A stretch of DNA of 64,000 bases from Strongylocentrotus purpuratus (Eukaryota > Echinodermata > Echinoidea > Camarodonta > Strongylocentrotidae). Under the pieces are notes generated by a model. It was not told the DNA's origin. It made no database searches and was given only the letters and a program-made list of their open reading frames with translations. Location of the stretch: contig NW_022145601.1 in the NCBI RefSeq assembly GCF_000002235.5, positions 20,805,889 through 20,869,888 on the forward strand. The letters are read 5' to 3'. Of the stretch, positions 63,414-64,000 are shown in pieces. Position 1 is the first letter of the stretch. Each line of letters begins with the position of its first letter. Made by a program: the position numbers and the translations under genes.

Positions 63414-63874
63414 GGTAGTGAGCGCTTCAATTTTTTTTAATACTCAACACCCCGTTTGAGCCAAAAAAAATTGCATACGATCTCCCTCAAAGCAGTTTCC
63501 CTGAGTTACATGTACATGTACATGTAGATCTATATGACAATGTCAATGTTATTTGGGTAGAGAATCTGACTGAATATAAATAATTAAGGGTCAACATTTT
63601 TTACAGAACAAACAAACCAATAAAGTGAAGGAGACTCAGTCTCAGAGAAAGTAATCAAGAGAGAGAGTAGGAGAAGGATTATACTTACTTGATTTCGACA
63701 CTAGTACCACTGCCACTGTCACTGTCAAGCTCTTTAGCTACTCCAGCGACTTCCACGCCGCCGTAACCCCCATTTTTGTCACCTTCCGTAGCTCCACCTT
63801 TTTTTACCCATGATATTGTGACTTTCTCCCCCAAGGAGAGGTGCTCTCTCGCCGTCTTTGTCTGTGAAAGACAT
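24724..63874 (-). CDS. ABCB1: ABCB1-like multidrug efflux transporter (P-glycoprotein), 25 coding exons (gene span)
   Basis: Full-length ABC exporter of about 1307 residues (human ABCB1 has 1280), expected in the plasma membrane. It would use ATP to expel hydrophobic compounds. Plan: acidic tail (1-75), transmembrane domain 1 (about 76-406), nucleotide-binding domain 1 (407 to about 665), a charged Ser-rich linker (to about 720), transmembrane domain 2 (to about 1045), nucleotide-binding domain 2 (to 1307). Domain 1 shows A-loop Tyr436, Walker [10 protein letters not shown] (462-470), Q-loop Gln510, LSGGQ (566-570), Walker B ILLLDE (Asp590, Glu591) and switch His622. Domain 2 shows GESGCGKST (1102-1110), Gln1150, LSGGQ (1207-1211), Asp1231/Glu1232 and His1263. 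Both sites are complete, so it should be a two-site pump as in ABCB1/ABCB4 rather than a degenerate-site type. All introns have GT..AG borders and the phases agree. Which ABCB paralogue it is cannot be settled by eye. Residue numbers assume the start at 63874. Confidence 0.95.
25204..25433. mobile_element. MITE-like repeat, TAAAGAGAA family (partial copy)
   Basis: Shares TGTACAGTGCTT, TTGGCCAAATTTCTTAT-like and GATGATCAACCTTT words with 59201-59592, and the GGTCTTTACCTTTAA end. Lies in the last transporter intron. Confidence 0.6.
25549..25662. mobile_element. MITE-like repeat, CAGTCAAACCTG family (copy)
   Basis: Holds AAATCTGTATAGAAAGACTGC, GGAAAACAACAAATTGTTTA and CAGGTGGTCGCTAAAGCAG, matching the family plan. 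Its right end runs straight into the 12-bp minisatellite. Confidence 0.6.
25663..25808 (+). repeat. 12-bp minisatellite, unit GCAGGTTTGATT
   Basis: About twelve copies, some variant (GATAGCAGATTT, GAAGGTTTGATA). The unit resembles the right terminal sequence GCAGGTTTGACT of the MITE family immediately before it. The open frame across it (IAGLIAGL...) is a product of the 12-nt period. Confidence 0.85.
25869..26015 (-). CDS. ABCB1: ABC transporter exon 24 (NBD2, signature and Walker B)
   Basis: [49 protein letters not shown]. Acceptor TTTCTAG, donor AAG|GTAACT. Contains the 40-nt block identical to exon 12. Confidence 0.97.
26150..26434 (+). repeat. Purine-rich (GGA/GAA)n tract, left part
   Basis: Almost only A and G on +. 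The same kind of tract resumes at about 31027-31112, so the LINE appears to have inserted into one purine tract. Confidence 0.8.
26637..27707 (+). CDS. LINE ORF1, nucleic-acid-binding protein with two CCHC knuckles
   Basis: 356 residues from ATG 26637 to TAA 27705-27707. The frame is open upstream from 26589 but only with non-ATG codons. A Cys cluster ([20 protein letters not shown], about residues 120-139) precedes a short region with heptad character, followed by a long Pro/Ser-rich segment. The C-terminus has two CX2CX4HX4C knuckles ([28 protein letters not shown]). ORF1 proteins of this kind bind the element RNA. The identity of the first Cys cluster is uncertain. Confidence 0.85.
   Translation: MASKVRSNKYHGKPGEKTFKYKLPKGITSGSISFSLSLIFNCHKSVPQGLSPTDFYLGELSQIYPDLNIEIGRHFVIIDEPDRTNHSTSSMSNNSSIVSINNDESTQSEDHDPVRNCMLCNLMCDVTESICMKCRCINQRLDQLTMDMKQVKHAIVAMLDNPQSNTSSSQRPPFSSTHQTSQPSPPGTSSLPVHPPRPRKGPSSSSQPPGIPSRSSFPQAAPAPVPSQAATAEPYQYAFPPLRPSSYINPPYPPKPHPNAYAPSHYLSPPSHPQPPRPTFQPSMFTPRQRSTTATRFGPYGNRAYASVVRESSTMYGTCCEYCAEPNHRANTCRHGIQLQCRRCNQLGHKEKFCTY
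27708..30785 (+). CDS. LINE ORF2, apurinic-type endonuclease and reverse transcriptase
   Basis: Open from the codon after the ORF1 stop to TAA at 30783-30785, in the same frame as ORF1. No ATG precedes the endonuclease domain; the first Met codon is deep inside it. Endonuclease signatures: [42 protein letters not shown]. Reverse transcriptase signatures: [59 protein letters not shown] at 29976-29987, YLGLVIN. The C-terminus ([12 protein letters not shown].....[12 protein letters not shown]) is typical of the CR1/Jockey group. A 177-bp in-frame duplication lies at 29056-29409. Copying starts at a nick made by the endonuclease in the target DNA. Confidence 0.88.
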   Translation, partial: KTGQEESANDHSPVHLDEPNIKTCTPYFEHDNKNNPNNLKCISLNARSVVNKIDEIRTIIEHDKPDVFCITETHLCPEILSSEIFPQNFKVVRKDRNRHGGGILIAYHNILSVLHREDLESNCEIIWCELFFKETKSIFLGVFYRPPNSKIESIYEFEKSMSLITHNGKKICNVILTGDFNLPSLKWVNGYNVTSENSELTKYFMSVIDNNFLYQHVSQPTRITDKTCNILDLLFTSHPSDVSKVNIIPGISDHEAISFIICCMNNSELKKKHIYFYSKANFEQFRKDLKEAPLSEENRDVNVKEYWQLIKSTIIKICDANVPHGNLRKGSNVPWVDKDLRKLMRKRNRAFKKAKRTTKRTQWEKYRQLRKEVKKKVKLKYVNYLRNDICNSLKRNPKLFWNFIKSRKCDRGMIDCLNVSGRIITEDQQKADVFNEQFNQIFSNCETLSQPELNINAPIMEDIQCTEAEVLKLLKNVDISKAQGPDELAPYLLKEGAEQLAPALCKLYKPESNSNAPIMEDIQCTEAEVLKLLKNVDISKAQGPDELAPCLLKEGAEQLAPALCKLFNLSLSSGVLPADWQKANICPLYKKGNKQDPGNYRPISLTSITCKILERIICKRLIEHFNENNILCDNQHGFREKRSCETQLIEAINDWSYNMESGSSVHIAFLDFAKAFDSVPHDLLRTKLEMYGVRSQNLEWIMNFLQNRYQRVVINGECSSWIKVKSGVPQGTILGPILFLCFINDMPNNISSTIRLYADDCILYRPIFNVDDCKILQNDLEVLSKWSETWMLDFNVSKCKTMKMSRKLHDITYNYSLNGQELTNVKSEKYLGLVINDSLNWNDHCTDLYTKCNRIMGIIRRNFVNCPKSILKSLFESLIRSRLEYCCTAWDPYRNTHKERIERIQKRYVRMMCKDWSTSYNVLLQNVKMNLLENRRKYHRLVFYYKIVNNLINVGEVNRCTRANRIGRNDNTFKMHVPYARTDYYMKSFYPQTINEWNQLPQTVVNSQLLNTFKSALVKHLNLDF
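29056..29409 (+). repeat. In-frame tandem duplication inside LINE ORF2 (2 x 177 bp)
   Basis: Starts AGCCCGAA at 29056 and again at 29233. Both copies encode [20 protein letters not shown]...[16 protein letters not shown] and differ at only a few bases. The 59-codon period leaves the frame open just before the PADWQKANI reverse transcriptase segment. Confidence 0.95.
31027..31112 (+). repeat. Purine-rich tract, right part
   Basis: AAGGGATAACGAGGGAGGAAGG and similar, the right-hand remainder of the purine tract split by the LINE. Exon 23 begins 10 nt further on. Confidence 0.75.
31122..31325 (-). CDS. ABCB1: ABC transporter exon 23 (NBD2, Q-loop)
   Basis: [45 protein letters not shown]...[19 protein letters not shown]. 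The acceptor GTCCGTAG (left of TCTATAGATGGG) keeps GSV-SIDGKS in phase; a nearer CTATAG would not. Donor ACA|GTGAGT. About 95 bp from the LINE insertion. Confidence 0.95.
31326..31803. other. Transporter intron 22
   Basis: No repeat family or extra exon recognised. Confidence 0.4.
31804..32001 (-). CDS. ABCB1: ABC transporter exon 22 (NBD2, Walker A)
   Basis: [31 protein letters not shown], then [32 protein letters not shown]. Acceptor TATTACAG, donor GTG|GTAAGA. Confidence 0.97.
32002..32682. other. Transporter intron 21
   Basis: AT-rich. Nothing assigned. Confidence 0.4.
32683..32839 (-). CDS. ABCB1: ABC transporter exon 21 (helix 12)
   Basis: [52 protein letters not shown], matching human VVFGAMAVGQVSSFAPDYAKAK. 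Acceptor GATTGCAG, donor CCT|GTAAGT. Confidence 0.96.
32840..33368. other. Transporter intron 20, right-hand part free of repeats
   Basis: AT-rich. No exon or repeat recognised. Confidence 0.4.
33369..33567 (-). mobile_element. MITE-like element, AAAGCCC family (copy C)
   Basis: Reverse-oriented copy of the elements at 7618 and 10852, ending in GGGCTTTAA. It lies 33 nt from transporter exon 20. Confidence 0.8.
33601..33741 (-). CDS. ABCB1: ABC transporter exon 20 (helix 11)
   Basis: [47 protein letters not shown], matching human [26 protein letters not shown]. Acceptor CTCTGCAG, donor CAA|GTGAGT. Confidence 0.95.
33742..34245. other. Transporter intron 19, part beside exon 20
   Basis: Contains a short degenerate repeat of GATAACAAAAAA/GTCAAAGA words (33757-33870) and a repeated AACCTAAGCCTAATCATGATA phrase (34027-34090). 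No gene is seen. Confidence 0.45.
34268..34395 (+). repeat. Minisatellite of ATTACCCCC units
   Basis: About nine variants of GGACAATTACCCCCT (spacing 12-20 nt), bracketed by GTATCCCG and GTATCCC. Located in transporter intron 19. Confidence 0.75.
34646..34746 (-). CDS. ABCB1: ABC transporter exon 19
   Basis: [34 protein letters not shown], matching human IATEAIENFRTVVSL. The left border uses TGT|GTAAGA, which keeps the phase with exon 20; acceptor CACATAG. Confidence 0.92.
34747..35324. other. Transporter intron 18, part beside exon 19
   Basis: Carries a reversed-pair motif: ATTTCTCAATTTTTTTCTTC at 34860 and its near complement at 35083-35106, with further matching arms inside, so a degraded palindromic element is likely. 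Confidence 0.5.
35325..35356 (+). repeat. (GAT)n microsatellite
   Basis: About ten GAT triplets. Confidence 0.9.
35395..35640 (-). mobile_element. tRNA-derived SINE (copy 3, reversed)
   Basis: Reverse complement shows the B-box-like GCAGTTCGAGTCCTGCC head and the GTTTACCCAGGGTAGCC end, matching copies at 23862 and 59611. Confidence 0.7.
35842..36045 (-). CDS. ABCB1: ABC transporter exon 18 (helices 9-10)
   Basis: [65 protein letters not shown]. Acceptor TTTCAG, donor AAA|GTAAGA. Confidence 0.96.
36046..36832. other. Transporter intron 17
   Basis: CG-containing stretch (36190-36420) and a C10 run near 36466. No exon or repeat family recognised. Confidence 0.4.
36833..36916 (-). CDS. ABCB1: ABC transporter exon 17
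   Basis: [28 protein letters not shown], matching human [28 protein letters not shown]. Acceptor CCCCCAG, donor GGG|GTAAGT. Confidence 0.96.
37780..38604 (+). repeat. (GA)n-rich microsatellite and higher-order purine repeat
   Basis: Over 800 bp of AGAGAGA with recurring longer phrases (GACAGGCAGATAGGGA, GAGAAGATAGAGATAGAG). The phrase order recurs roughly every 280-300 bp. The long Ser/Leu/Phe-rich minus-strand frames are artefacts. Confidence 0.9.
38605..38893 (-). pseudogene. piggyBac-type transposase, N-terminal fragment
   Basis: ATG at 38893-38891 starts [20 protein letters not shown] followed by a very acidic Asp/Glu/Ser region ([23 protein letters not shown]). A basic start, a short helix and an acidic stretch are typical of piggyBac-derived (PGBD-like) transposases. 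After about 95 codons the sequence passes into the (GA)n tract; the catalytic domain is absent. The assignment rests on overall character plus the TTAA-flanked ends. Confidence 0.6.
39150..39700 (+). repeat. Purine-rich (GAA/GGA)n region
   Basis: Degenerate GAAGAGGAAGA tract between the piggyBac fossil and transporter exon 16, with one less skewed stretch at 39255-39345. Confidence 0.8.
39706..39885 (-). CDS. ABCB1: ABC transporter exon 16 (helix 8)
   Basis: [60 protein letters not shown]. Acceptor CTTGCAG, donor CAG|GTTGGT. A purine-rich tract lies to its left. Confidence 0.95.
39886..40567. other. Transporter intron 15
   Basis: Contains AAAGCGCTTAGAGATGTCGT...TTATCATTATCATT (40032-40096), resembling a SINE/LINE 3' tail. 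No exon is seen. Confidence 0.4.
40568..40723 (-). CDS. ABCB1: ABC transporter exon 15 (helix 7)
   Basis: [52 protein letters not shown], matching human [39 protein letters not shown]. Acceptor TTTACAG, donor AAG|GTTAGA. Confidence 0.95.
40724..41051. other. Transporter intron 14 with a partial exon copy
   Basis: At 40801-40855 the + strand reads TTGAGCTTCAATACGCCACAG...TAGCTAGCTTTAGGAAACTC...TTCCTCC, closely resembling the start of exon 15 (40668-40720). This is a short tandem duplication of exon sequence. Confidence 0.7.
41052..41188 (-). CDS. ABCB1: ABC transporter exon 14 (linker)
   Basis: Charged Ser-rich linker between the two halves ([20 protein letters not shown]...[18 protein letters not shown]). 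The equivalent human segment is phosphorylated; RQPS and RQLS are basic-site candidates here. Acceptor CTCCAG, donor GAG|GTATGT. Confidence 0.9.
41189..41654. other. Transporter intron 13, first part
   Basis: AT-rich. Nothing assigned. Confidence 0.4.
41655..41890 (+). repeat. Dispersed repeat, ATCCACAGATC family (copy 2)
   Basis: AATATCCACAGATCTTAGCA, AGAATAATCACTGCCAAAGT, GAATACCTTTTGTTTGCC and CATAAATGAATACTGATTAC, shared with 24135-24385. Confidence 0.7.
42140..42329 (-). CDS. ABCB1: ABC transporter exon 13 (NBD1, H-loop)
   Basis: [52 protein letters not shown], then an acidic start of the linker. Acceptor CTCTAG, donor GAGG|GTCAGT. Confidence 0.96.
42508..43556 (+). repeat. (CCAT/CCAC)n tetranucleotide array with 424-bp higher-order repeat
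   Basis: More than 1 kb of CCAT and CCAC tetramers with rare variants. Marker words recur 424 bp apart (CCTACCACCC at 42681 and 43105; TTATCCATCC at 42781 and 43205), so a long block was duplicated. The 4-bp period leaves long open frames on both strands ([17 protein letters not shown]) that are not genes. It ends 14 nt from the exon 12 border. Confidence 0.95.
43571..43741 (-). CDS. ABCB1: ABC transporter exon 12 (NBD1, signature and Walker B)
   Basis: [27 protein letters not shown], then [16 protein letters not shown] and LVQQALDR. Directly abuts the (CCAT/CCAC)n array in the next intron; the donor AGG|GTAAGT is intact. Shares a 40-nt identical block with exon 24. Confidence 0.97.
43742..44030. 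other. Transporter intron 11, part beside exon 12
   Basis: AT-rich. Nothing assigned. Confidence 0.4.
44031..44306 (+). mobile_element. MITE-like element, GTTTCAC family (copy B)
   Basis: Second copy of the 7049-7340 element: AAGATCGACTTTAAGTTGGA at the left, TTTGTGAAACAACCCCCTG at the right, shared core TTCTGTAGATTTGTGACCAT. Confidence 0.75.
44347..44550 (-). CDS. ABCB1: ABC transporter exon 11 (NBD1, Q-loop)
   Basis: [65 protein letters not shown]. Acceptor GCTATAG, donor AAG|GTAGGT. Confidence 0.97.
44671..45249. mobile_element. TTAA-flanked MITE (piggyBac type)
   Basis: 579 bp with ends CCCTTACTGTACTGG and CCAGTACAGTAAGGG, directly flanked by TTAA on both sides (44667-44670 and 45250-45253). 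A second inverted pair lies inside (GGGGCCTGGGAGGCCCCCCC at the left, its complement near 45208-45235). No coding capacity. TTAA targets and ends starting CCC are the piggyBac pattern. Confidence 0.85.
45254..45904. other. Transporter intron 10, middle part
   Basis: Contains TGACGTCACA at about 45411. No exon or repeat family recognised. Confidence 0.4.
45905..46025 (+). mobile_element. tRNA-derived SINE (copy 4, truncated)
   Basis: Head with TGGCCCGGTGAATAATCAAT and GGTCCAAATCCCGGCC, body TTTGCCACACTCCACTA; cut off by the MITE that starts at 46041. Confidence 0.6.
46041..46329. mobile_element. MITE-like element, TAAAGAGAA family (complete copy)
   Basis: 289 bp. The left end TAAAGAGAAAGTTCAGTTCT is complementary to the right end AGAACTCAACCTTCTCTTTA. 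The interior word GCATTTGAAGAGCCATGCTTT also occurs, reversed, at 59309-59330. The element ends 17 nt from transporter exon 10. Confidence 0.8.
46347..46583 (-). CDS. ABCB1: ABC transporter exon 10 (NBD1, Walker A)
   Basis: [21 protein letters not shown] then [30 protein letters not shown]. Contains the A-loop Tyr and Walker A of the first nucleotide-binding domain. A 289-bp MITE lies just to its left (46041-46329). Confidence 0.97.
46976..47144 (-). CDS. ABCB1: ABC transporter exon 9 (helix 6)
   Basis: [52 protein letters not shown], matching human [28 protein letters not shown]. Acceptor CTCCAG, donor GAG|GTGGGT. Confidence 0.95.
47145..48240. other. Transporter intron 8, part beside exon 9
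   Basis: AT-rich. No exon or repeat family recognised. Confidence 0.4.
48241..48765 (+). mobile_element. Possible 3' end of a 5'-truncated LINE
   Basis: Pyrimidine-rich segment, then GCCTATCGACAACAAGCTCT facing CTTTTCCATAGGCTC, then ATTGTGGAAACCAATAAACT and a short ATCT-type tail (48736-48758). This layout is typical of LINE 3' ends, but no protein remnant is seen. Confidence 0.4.
48858..48974 (-). CDS. ABCB1: ABC transporter exon 8 (helix 5)
   Basis: [40 protein letters not shown]. Acceptor TTTCTAG, donor CTG|GTAATT. The final Trp codon is shared with exon 9. Confidence 0.95.
49100..49560 (+). pseudogene. Degraded LINE reverse transcriptase C-terminal remnant
   Basis: The open frame at 49118-49399 and the following [20 protein letters not shown] (about 49406-49465) resemble the LE(R/K)(V/A)QKRALR segment after the reverse transcriptase domain of CR1/L2-type elements. 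Short and eroded. Confidence 0.45.
49638..49762 (-). CDS. ABCB1: ABC transporter exon 7
   Basis: [37 protein letters not shown]: intracellular loop 2 with the family hallmark AYAKAG..(A/S)EE. Acceptor CTGAATAG, donor AGAG|GTATTT. Confidence 0.95.
49800..50600. other. Transporter intron 6, part beside exon 7
   Basis: Contains a short (TTG)n tract near 50090-50112 and a small CG-rich word cluster at 50200-50245. No exon is seen. Confidence 0.4.
50605..51300 (+). repeat. Tandem duplication, second copy split by a LINE
   Basis: First copy 50605-50755 (AGTCAAATACAATAAGTCTC ... TACTTTGT). Second copy from about 50766 (AGTCAAATACAATACTCTTA) to 50844, continuing at 51221 (ATATATTTCATATG ... AAAGGTTACTTTG). 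The interruption is the LINE fragment at 50845-51220. Confidence 0.8.
50845..51220 (+). pseudogene. 5'-truncated RTE-like LINE, reverse transcriptase C-terminus with (GATA)n tail
   Basis: Encodes [39 protein letters not shown] in one frame, then [11 protein letters not shown]...[25 protein letters not shown] and a stop in another, so one frameshift lies near 51040. KW.WAGHVAR and the DR..W...EEGFVQ end are typical of the C-terminal tail of LINE polymerases. It ends in (GATA)5-6 and is flanked by GTAAT/TAAT target duplications (50840-50844, 51220-51224). Confidence 0.8.
51301..52829. other. Transporter intron 6, middle part
   Basis: AT-rich. A repeated AATAGTTCATAATTCTTTT phrase (51481-51520) and CCCATGTCTTGAGTA doubled at 51624-51655. 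No gene is seen. Confidence 0.4.
52830..53012 (-). repeat. Dispersed repeat, ATCCACAGATC family (copy 3, reversed)
   Basis: Complementary to 24135-24385 and 41655-41890 (GTGCTCATGAAAGTTATGTA, TTCATTTATGC, GATTTGTGGATATT), with one block (AAATAATCTCTCC) diverged. Confidence 0.65.
53090..53250 (+). mobile_element. SINE/LINE 3' tail with (ATT)n
   Basis: TGTACAATGTAAAGCGCATAGAG ... TGCACTATAGAAATATAATT followed by (ATT)n; the same style of tail is seen near 23770 and 40032. Confidence 0.5.
53251..55200. other. Transporter intron 6, part towards exon 6
   Basis: AT-rich. A possible LINE 3' end (54900-55198) finishes AACAGCCTCTGAGCTGATCA ... A-rich tail. No exon was accepted; a 26-nt exon-like piece at 54119-54144 is listed among the rejected items. 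Confidence 0.4.
55278..55372 (-). CDS. ABCB1: ABC transporter exon 6 (helices 3-4)
   Basis: [32 protein letters not shown], matching human GFTRGWKLTLVILAISPVLGLS. Donor TAC|GTGAGT, acceptor ATTTCAG. A (AGA)n/(AGG)n tract (55418-55510) lies 46 nt upstream in the intron. Confidence 0.95.
55418..55510 (+). repeat. (AGA)n-(AGG)n microsatellite
   Basis: About 15 AGA triplets followed by 13 GGA triplets in transporter intron 5. The poly-Arg, poly-Leu and poly-Ser/Pro frames over it are artefacts. Confidence 0.95.
55890..55966 (-). CDS. ABCB1: ABC transporter exon 5
   Basis: [27 protein letters not shown], matching human DDVSKINEGIGDKIGMFFQ. Acceptor TTTGACAG, donor ACAG|GTAAAC. Confidence 0.95.
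56046..56271. mobile_element. MITE-like repeat, CAGTCAAACCTG family (diverged copy with poly-C)
   Basis: AGAGACCACCTGTATAGAAA, AAGGACCACCTGTCTATAAT, a C16 run, and GGGGTCTTTATAATCAGGTTTCACTATA match the family plan. Confidence 0.55.
56890..57155. mobile_element. Candidate MITE with GCAGATC ends
   Basis: GGTGGCCAAGGGCAGATCCAG at the left is partly complementary to CCCCAGATCTGCCACTGAGA at the right. The interior has A/T runs and a C19 run. Borders uncertain. Confidence 0.4.
57156..58253. other. Transporter intron 4, stretch with T-rich tracts
   Basis: Two T-rich segments with repeated TTTTTCAGTTTTTAATG words (57402-57470) and GGTCGGTCGG at 57334 facing TGCCGACC at 57739, perhaps another decayed inverted-repeat element. 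No gene is seen. Confidence 0.4.
58254..58571. mobile_element. MITE with ATGTTTAGCGTCC ends
   Basis: ATGTTTAGCGTCCTG at the left and GGGACGCTAAACAT at the right. Interior pyrimidine then purine runs (T-rich to A-rich) would pair into one long hairpin. About 318 bp, no coding capacity. Confidence 0.8.
58680..59060 (+). repeat. Long direct repeat, copy 1
   Basis: Shares ACATACCA.AA.TGAGA, GCTTCATGGTGAATCA, GGACCCAAAGTTTATG, GATTCTGGCAGGGCACTA and CAACAGATGATTTCATCTTC, in the same order, with 60740-61130. Confidence 0.8.
59201..59592. mobile_element. MITE-like element, TAAAGAGAA family (longer copy)
   Basis: Starts TAAAGAGAAGGTTGAATTCT and ends AACTCAACTTCATCTTTA. The left half is the complement of 46041-46329 and the right half matches 25204-25433. 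Confidence 0.75.
59611..59850 (+). mobile_element. tRNA-derived SINE (copy 5, best preserved head)
   Basis: GGGCATGGTGGCTCAGTGG (A box), anticodon-like CTCATGA, GTGGGTTCGAACTCCGGCC (B box). The body includes TGCTGGAAGATCAGTTTAAT and GTGGCTACCCTGGGTAAATA, with an (ATT)n tail. It lacks paired acceptor ends, so it is not a tRNA gene. Confidence 0.85.
59851..60739. other. Transporter intron 4, stretch without a recognised gene
   Basis: ACATGTACATGTATAC words near 59868; GAAATAAAGGGGAAATCCGCC at 60364 resembles the word at 4218. The short frames match nothing known. Confidence 0.4.
60740..61130 (+). repeat. Long direct repeat, copy 2
   Basis: Second copy of 58680-59060, about 2.05 kb away, diverged by substitutions and small gaps. 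Confidence 0.8.
61138..61297. mobile_element. MITE-like element, CAGTCAAACCTG family (good copy)
   Basis: TACGTCAAACCTGCTTTAGT at the left, GAGACAGGTTTGACTGTA at the right; ends 60 nt from transporter exon 4. Confidence 0.75.
61357..61490 (-). CDS. ABCB1: ABC transporter exon 4
   Basis: [43 protein letters not shown]: helix 2 end and intracellular loop 1 (compare human RKQFFHAIMRQEIGWFD). Acceptor CTTGCAG, donor GA|GTAAGT. Confidence 0.95.
61715..61756 (+). repeat. (GAT)n-rich microsatellite
   Basis: GATGATGATGATGAAAATGATGATGATGATGA-like run in transporter intron 3, preceded by GGCGCGATAGCGCAGTACAG, a possible SINE head. Confidence 0.7.
61859..62134 (-). CDS. ABCB1: ABC transporter exon 3 (helix 1, first extracellular loop, helix 2 start)
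   Basis: [36 protein letters not shown] matches human FRYSNWLDKLYMVVGTLAAIIHGAG. The extracellular loop carries an NNT glycosylation sequon and is Pro-rich. Ends ...FASYIQ. Acceptor TTTCCAG, donor CAG|GTAGGG. Two short (ATG)n tracts follow on its left. Confidence 0.93.
62135..62687. other. Transporter intron 2
   Basis: AT-rich with a TTCTTC-rich segment (62395-62520). No exon or repeat family assigned. Confidence 0.4.
62688..62727 (-). CDS. ABCB1: ABC transporter exon 2
   Basis: 40-nt exon encoding [13 protein letters not shown], the cytoplasmic stretch just before the first membrane helix. Acceptor TTTGGCAG, donor CTG|GTAAGT. Its phase fits exons 1 and 3. Confidence 0.85.
63206..63520 (+). 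repeat. Tandem duplication with poly(G)/poly(C) runs
   Basis: GTAGTGAGCACTTCAATTTT at 63240 recurs as GTAGTGAGCGCTTCAATTTT at 63415, and ATACGATCTCCCGCGAAGCA at 63309 as ATACGATCTCCCTCAAAGCA at 63475: two diverged units about 170 bp apart, each preceded by a long G run. Confidence 0.75.
63689..63874 (-). CDS. ABCB1: ABC transporter exon 1 (N-terminus, frame problem)
   Basis: ATG at 63874-63872 has an ideal context (CCACCATG) and a TATAAA word about 20 nt upstream. Its frame gives [14 protein letters not shown]... but meets TGA at 63781-63779. The frame that joins exon 2 ([14 protein letters not shown]...SVEIK) is shifted by one base and has no ATG in this window. One base too many in the A7 run (T7 at 63799-63805 on +) would reconcile both. 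The alternative is an acceptor TTTCACAG at 63869-63862 with the real first exon beyond the window. The donor AA|GTAAGT at the left border is clear. Confidence 0.65.
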
Positions 63875-63887
63875 GGTGGAAGTTGAG

Positions 63888-63893
63888 TTTTAT
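63888..63893 (-). promoter_or_regulatory. ABCB1: Possible TATA box of the ABC transporter
   Basis: TATAAA on the - strand, about 14-20 nt upstream of the CCACCATG start at 63874. The spacing is short for a TATA box (a start site would fall at or just past the ATG), so this is weak. Confidence 0.25.
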
Positions 63894-64000
63894 AAGACGA
63901 GAAGAATGAATGAAAGTCCGTTATTTGTCTGGGCCTTTTATAATTTTATCAATCACAACTTGTCGTAAGACTGCCAAAATACTACTGCATAATCACCGCA

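Overview
The window looks like nuclear DNA of a marine deuterostome invertebrate. An echinoderm such as a sea urchin is the best guess, with moderate confidence. The grounds are compact exons inside large AT-rich introns with GT..AG borders, very frequent ACATGTA words, long poly(G)/poly(C) and (GA)n tracts, tRNA-derived SINEs, many short inverted-repeat elements and a CR1/Jockey-type LINE. No bacterial signals (operons, Shine-Dalgarno sites, CRISPR) are seen.

Two host protein genes converge. On the + strand, eleven coding exons (1158-16683) join in frame into a 692-residue methylenetetrahydrofolate reductase (MTHFR). This cytosolic flavoenzyme commits one-carbon units to methionine synthesis. 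On the - strand, twenty-five coding exons (63874 down to 24724) form a full-length ABCB1-like P-glycoprotein of about 1307 residues, a plasma-membrane ATP-driven efflux pump with two transmembrane domains and two nucleotide-binding domains. Every internal exon border gives a consistent phase. The only problem is in the first exon: the well-placed ATG is separated from the rest of the frame by one extra base in an A7 run, or else the true first exon lies outside the window.

Layout: 1-1.1 kb, upstream of MTHFR; 1.1-16.7 kb, MTHFR with a 1.5-kb minisatellite in intron 1, three MITE-like families, a SINE, a roughly 1.26-kb inverted-repeat element in intron 5 and degenerate telomere-like repeats in intron 7; 16.7-24.7 kb, intergenic, with MTHFR 3' sequence, an intact tRNA-Gly(TCC) gene and several foldback elements; 24.7-63.9 kb, the transporter gene, whose introns hold nearly all other mobile DNA.

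The main transporter-intron insertions are a nearly complete 4.6-kb LINE in the last-but-one intron (antisense to the host gene), a 2.1-kb internally deleted piggyBac-like fossil, a TTAA-flanked piggyBac-type MITE, a 1-kb (CCAT/CCAC)n array and a short RTE-like LINE end with a clear target-site duplication.

The two host genes have no obvious functional link; they are neighbours only. The points most worth a second look are the LINE's ORF1-TAA-ORF2 arrangement in one frame without an ATG for ORF2, the in-frame 177-bp duplication in that ORF2, the 40-nt identity between the two ABC signature exons, the piggyBac fossils, the minisatellite apparently grown from a MITE end, and the N-terminal frame problem of the transporter.
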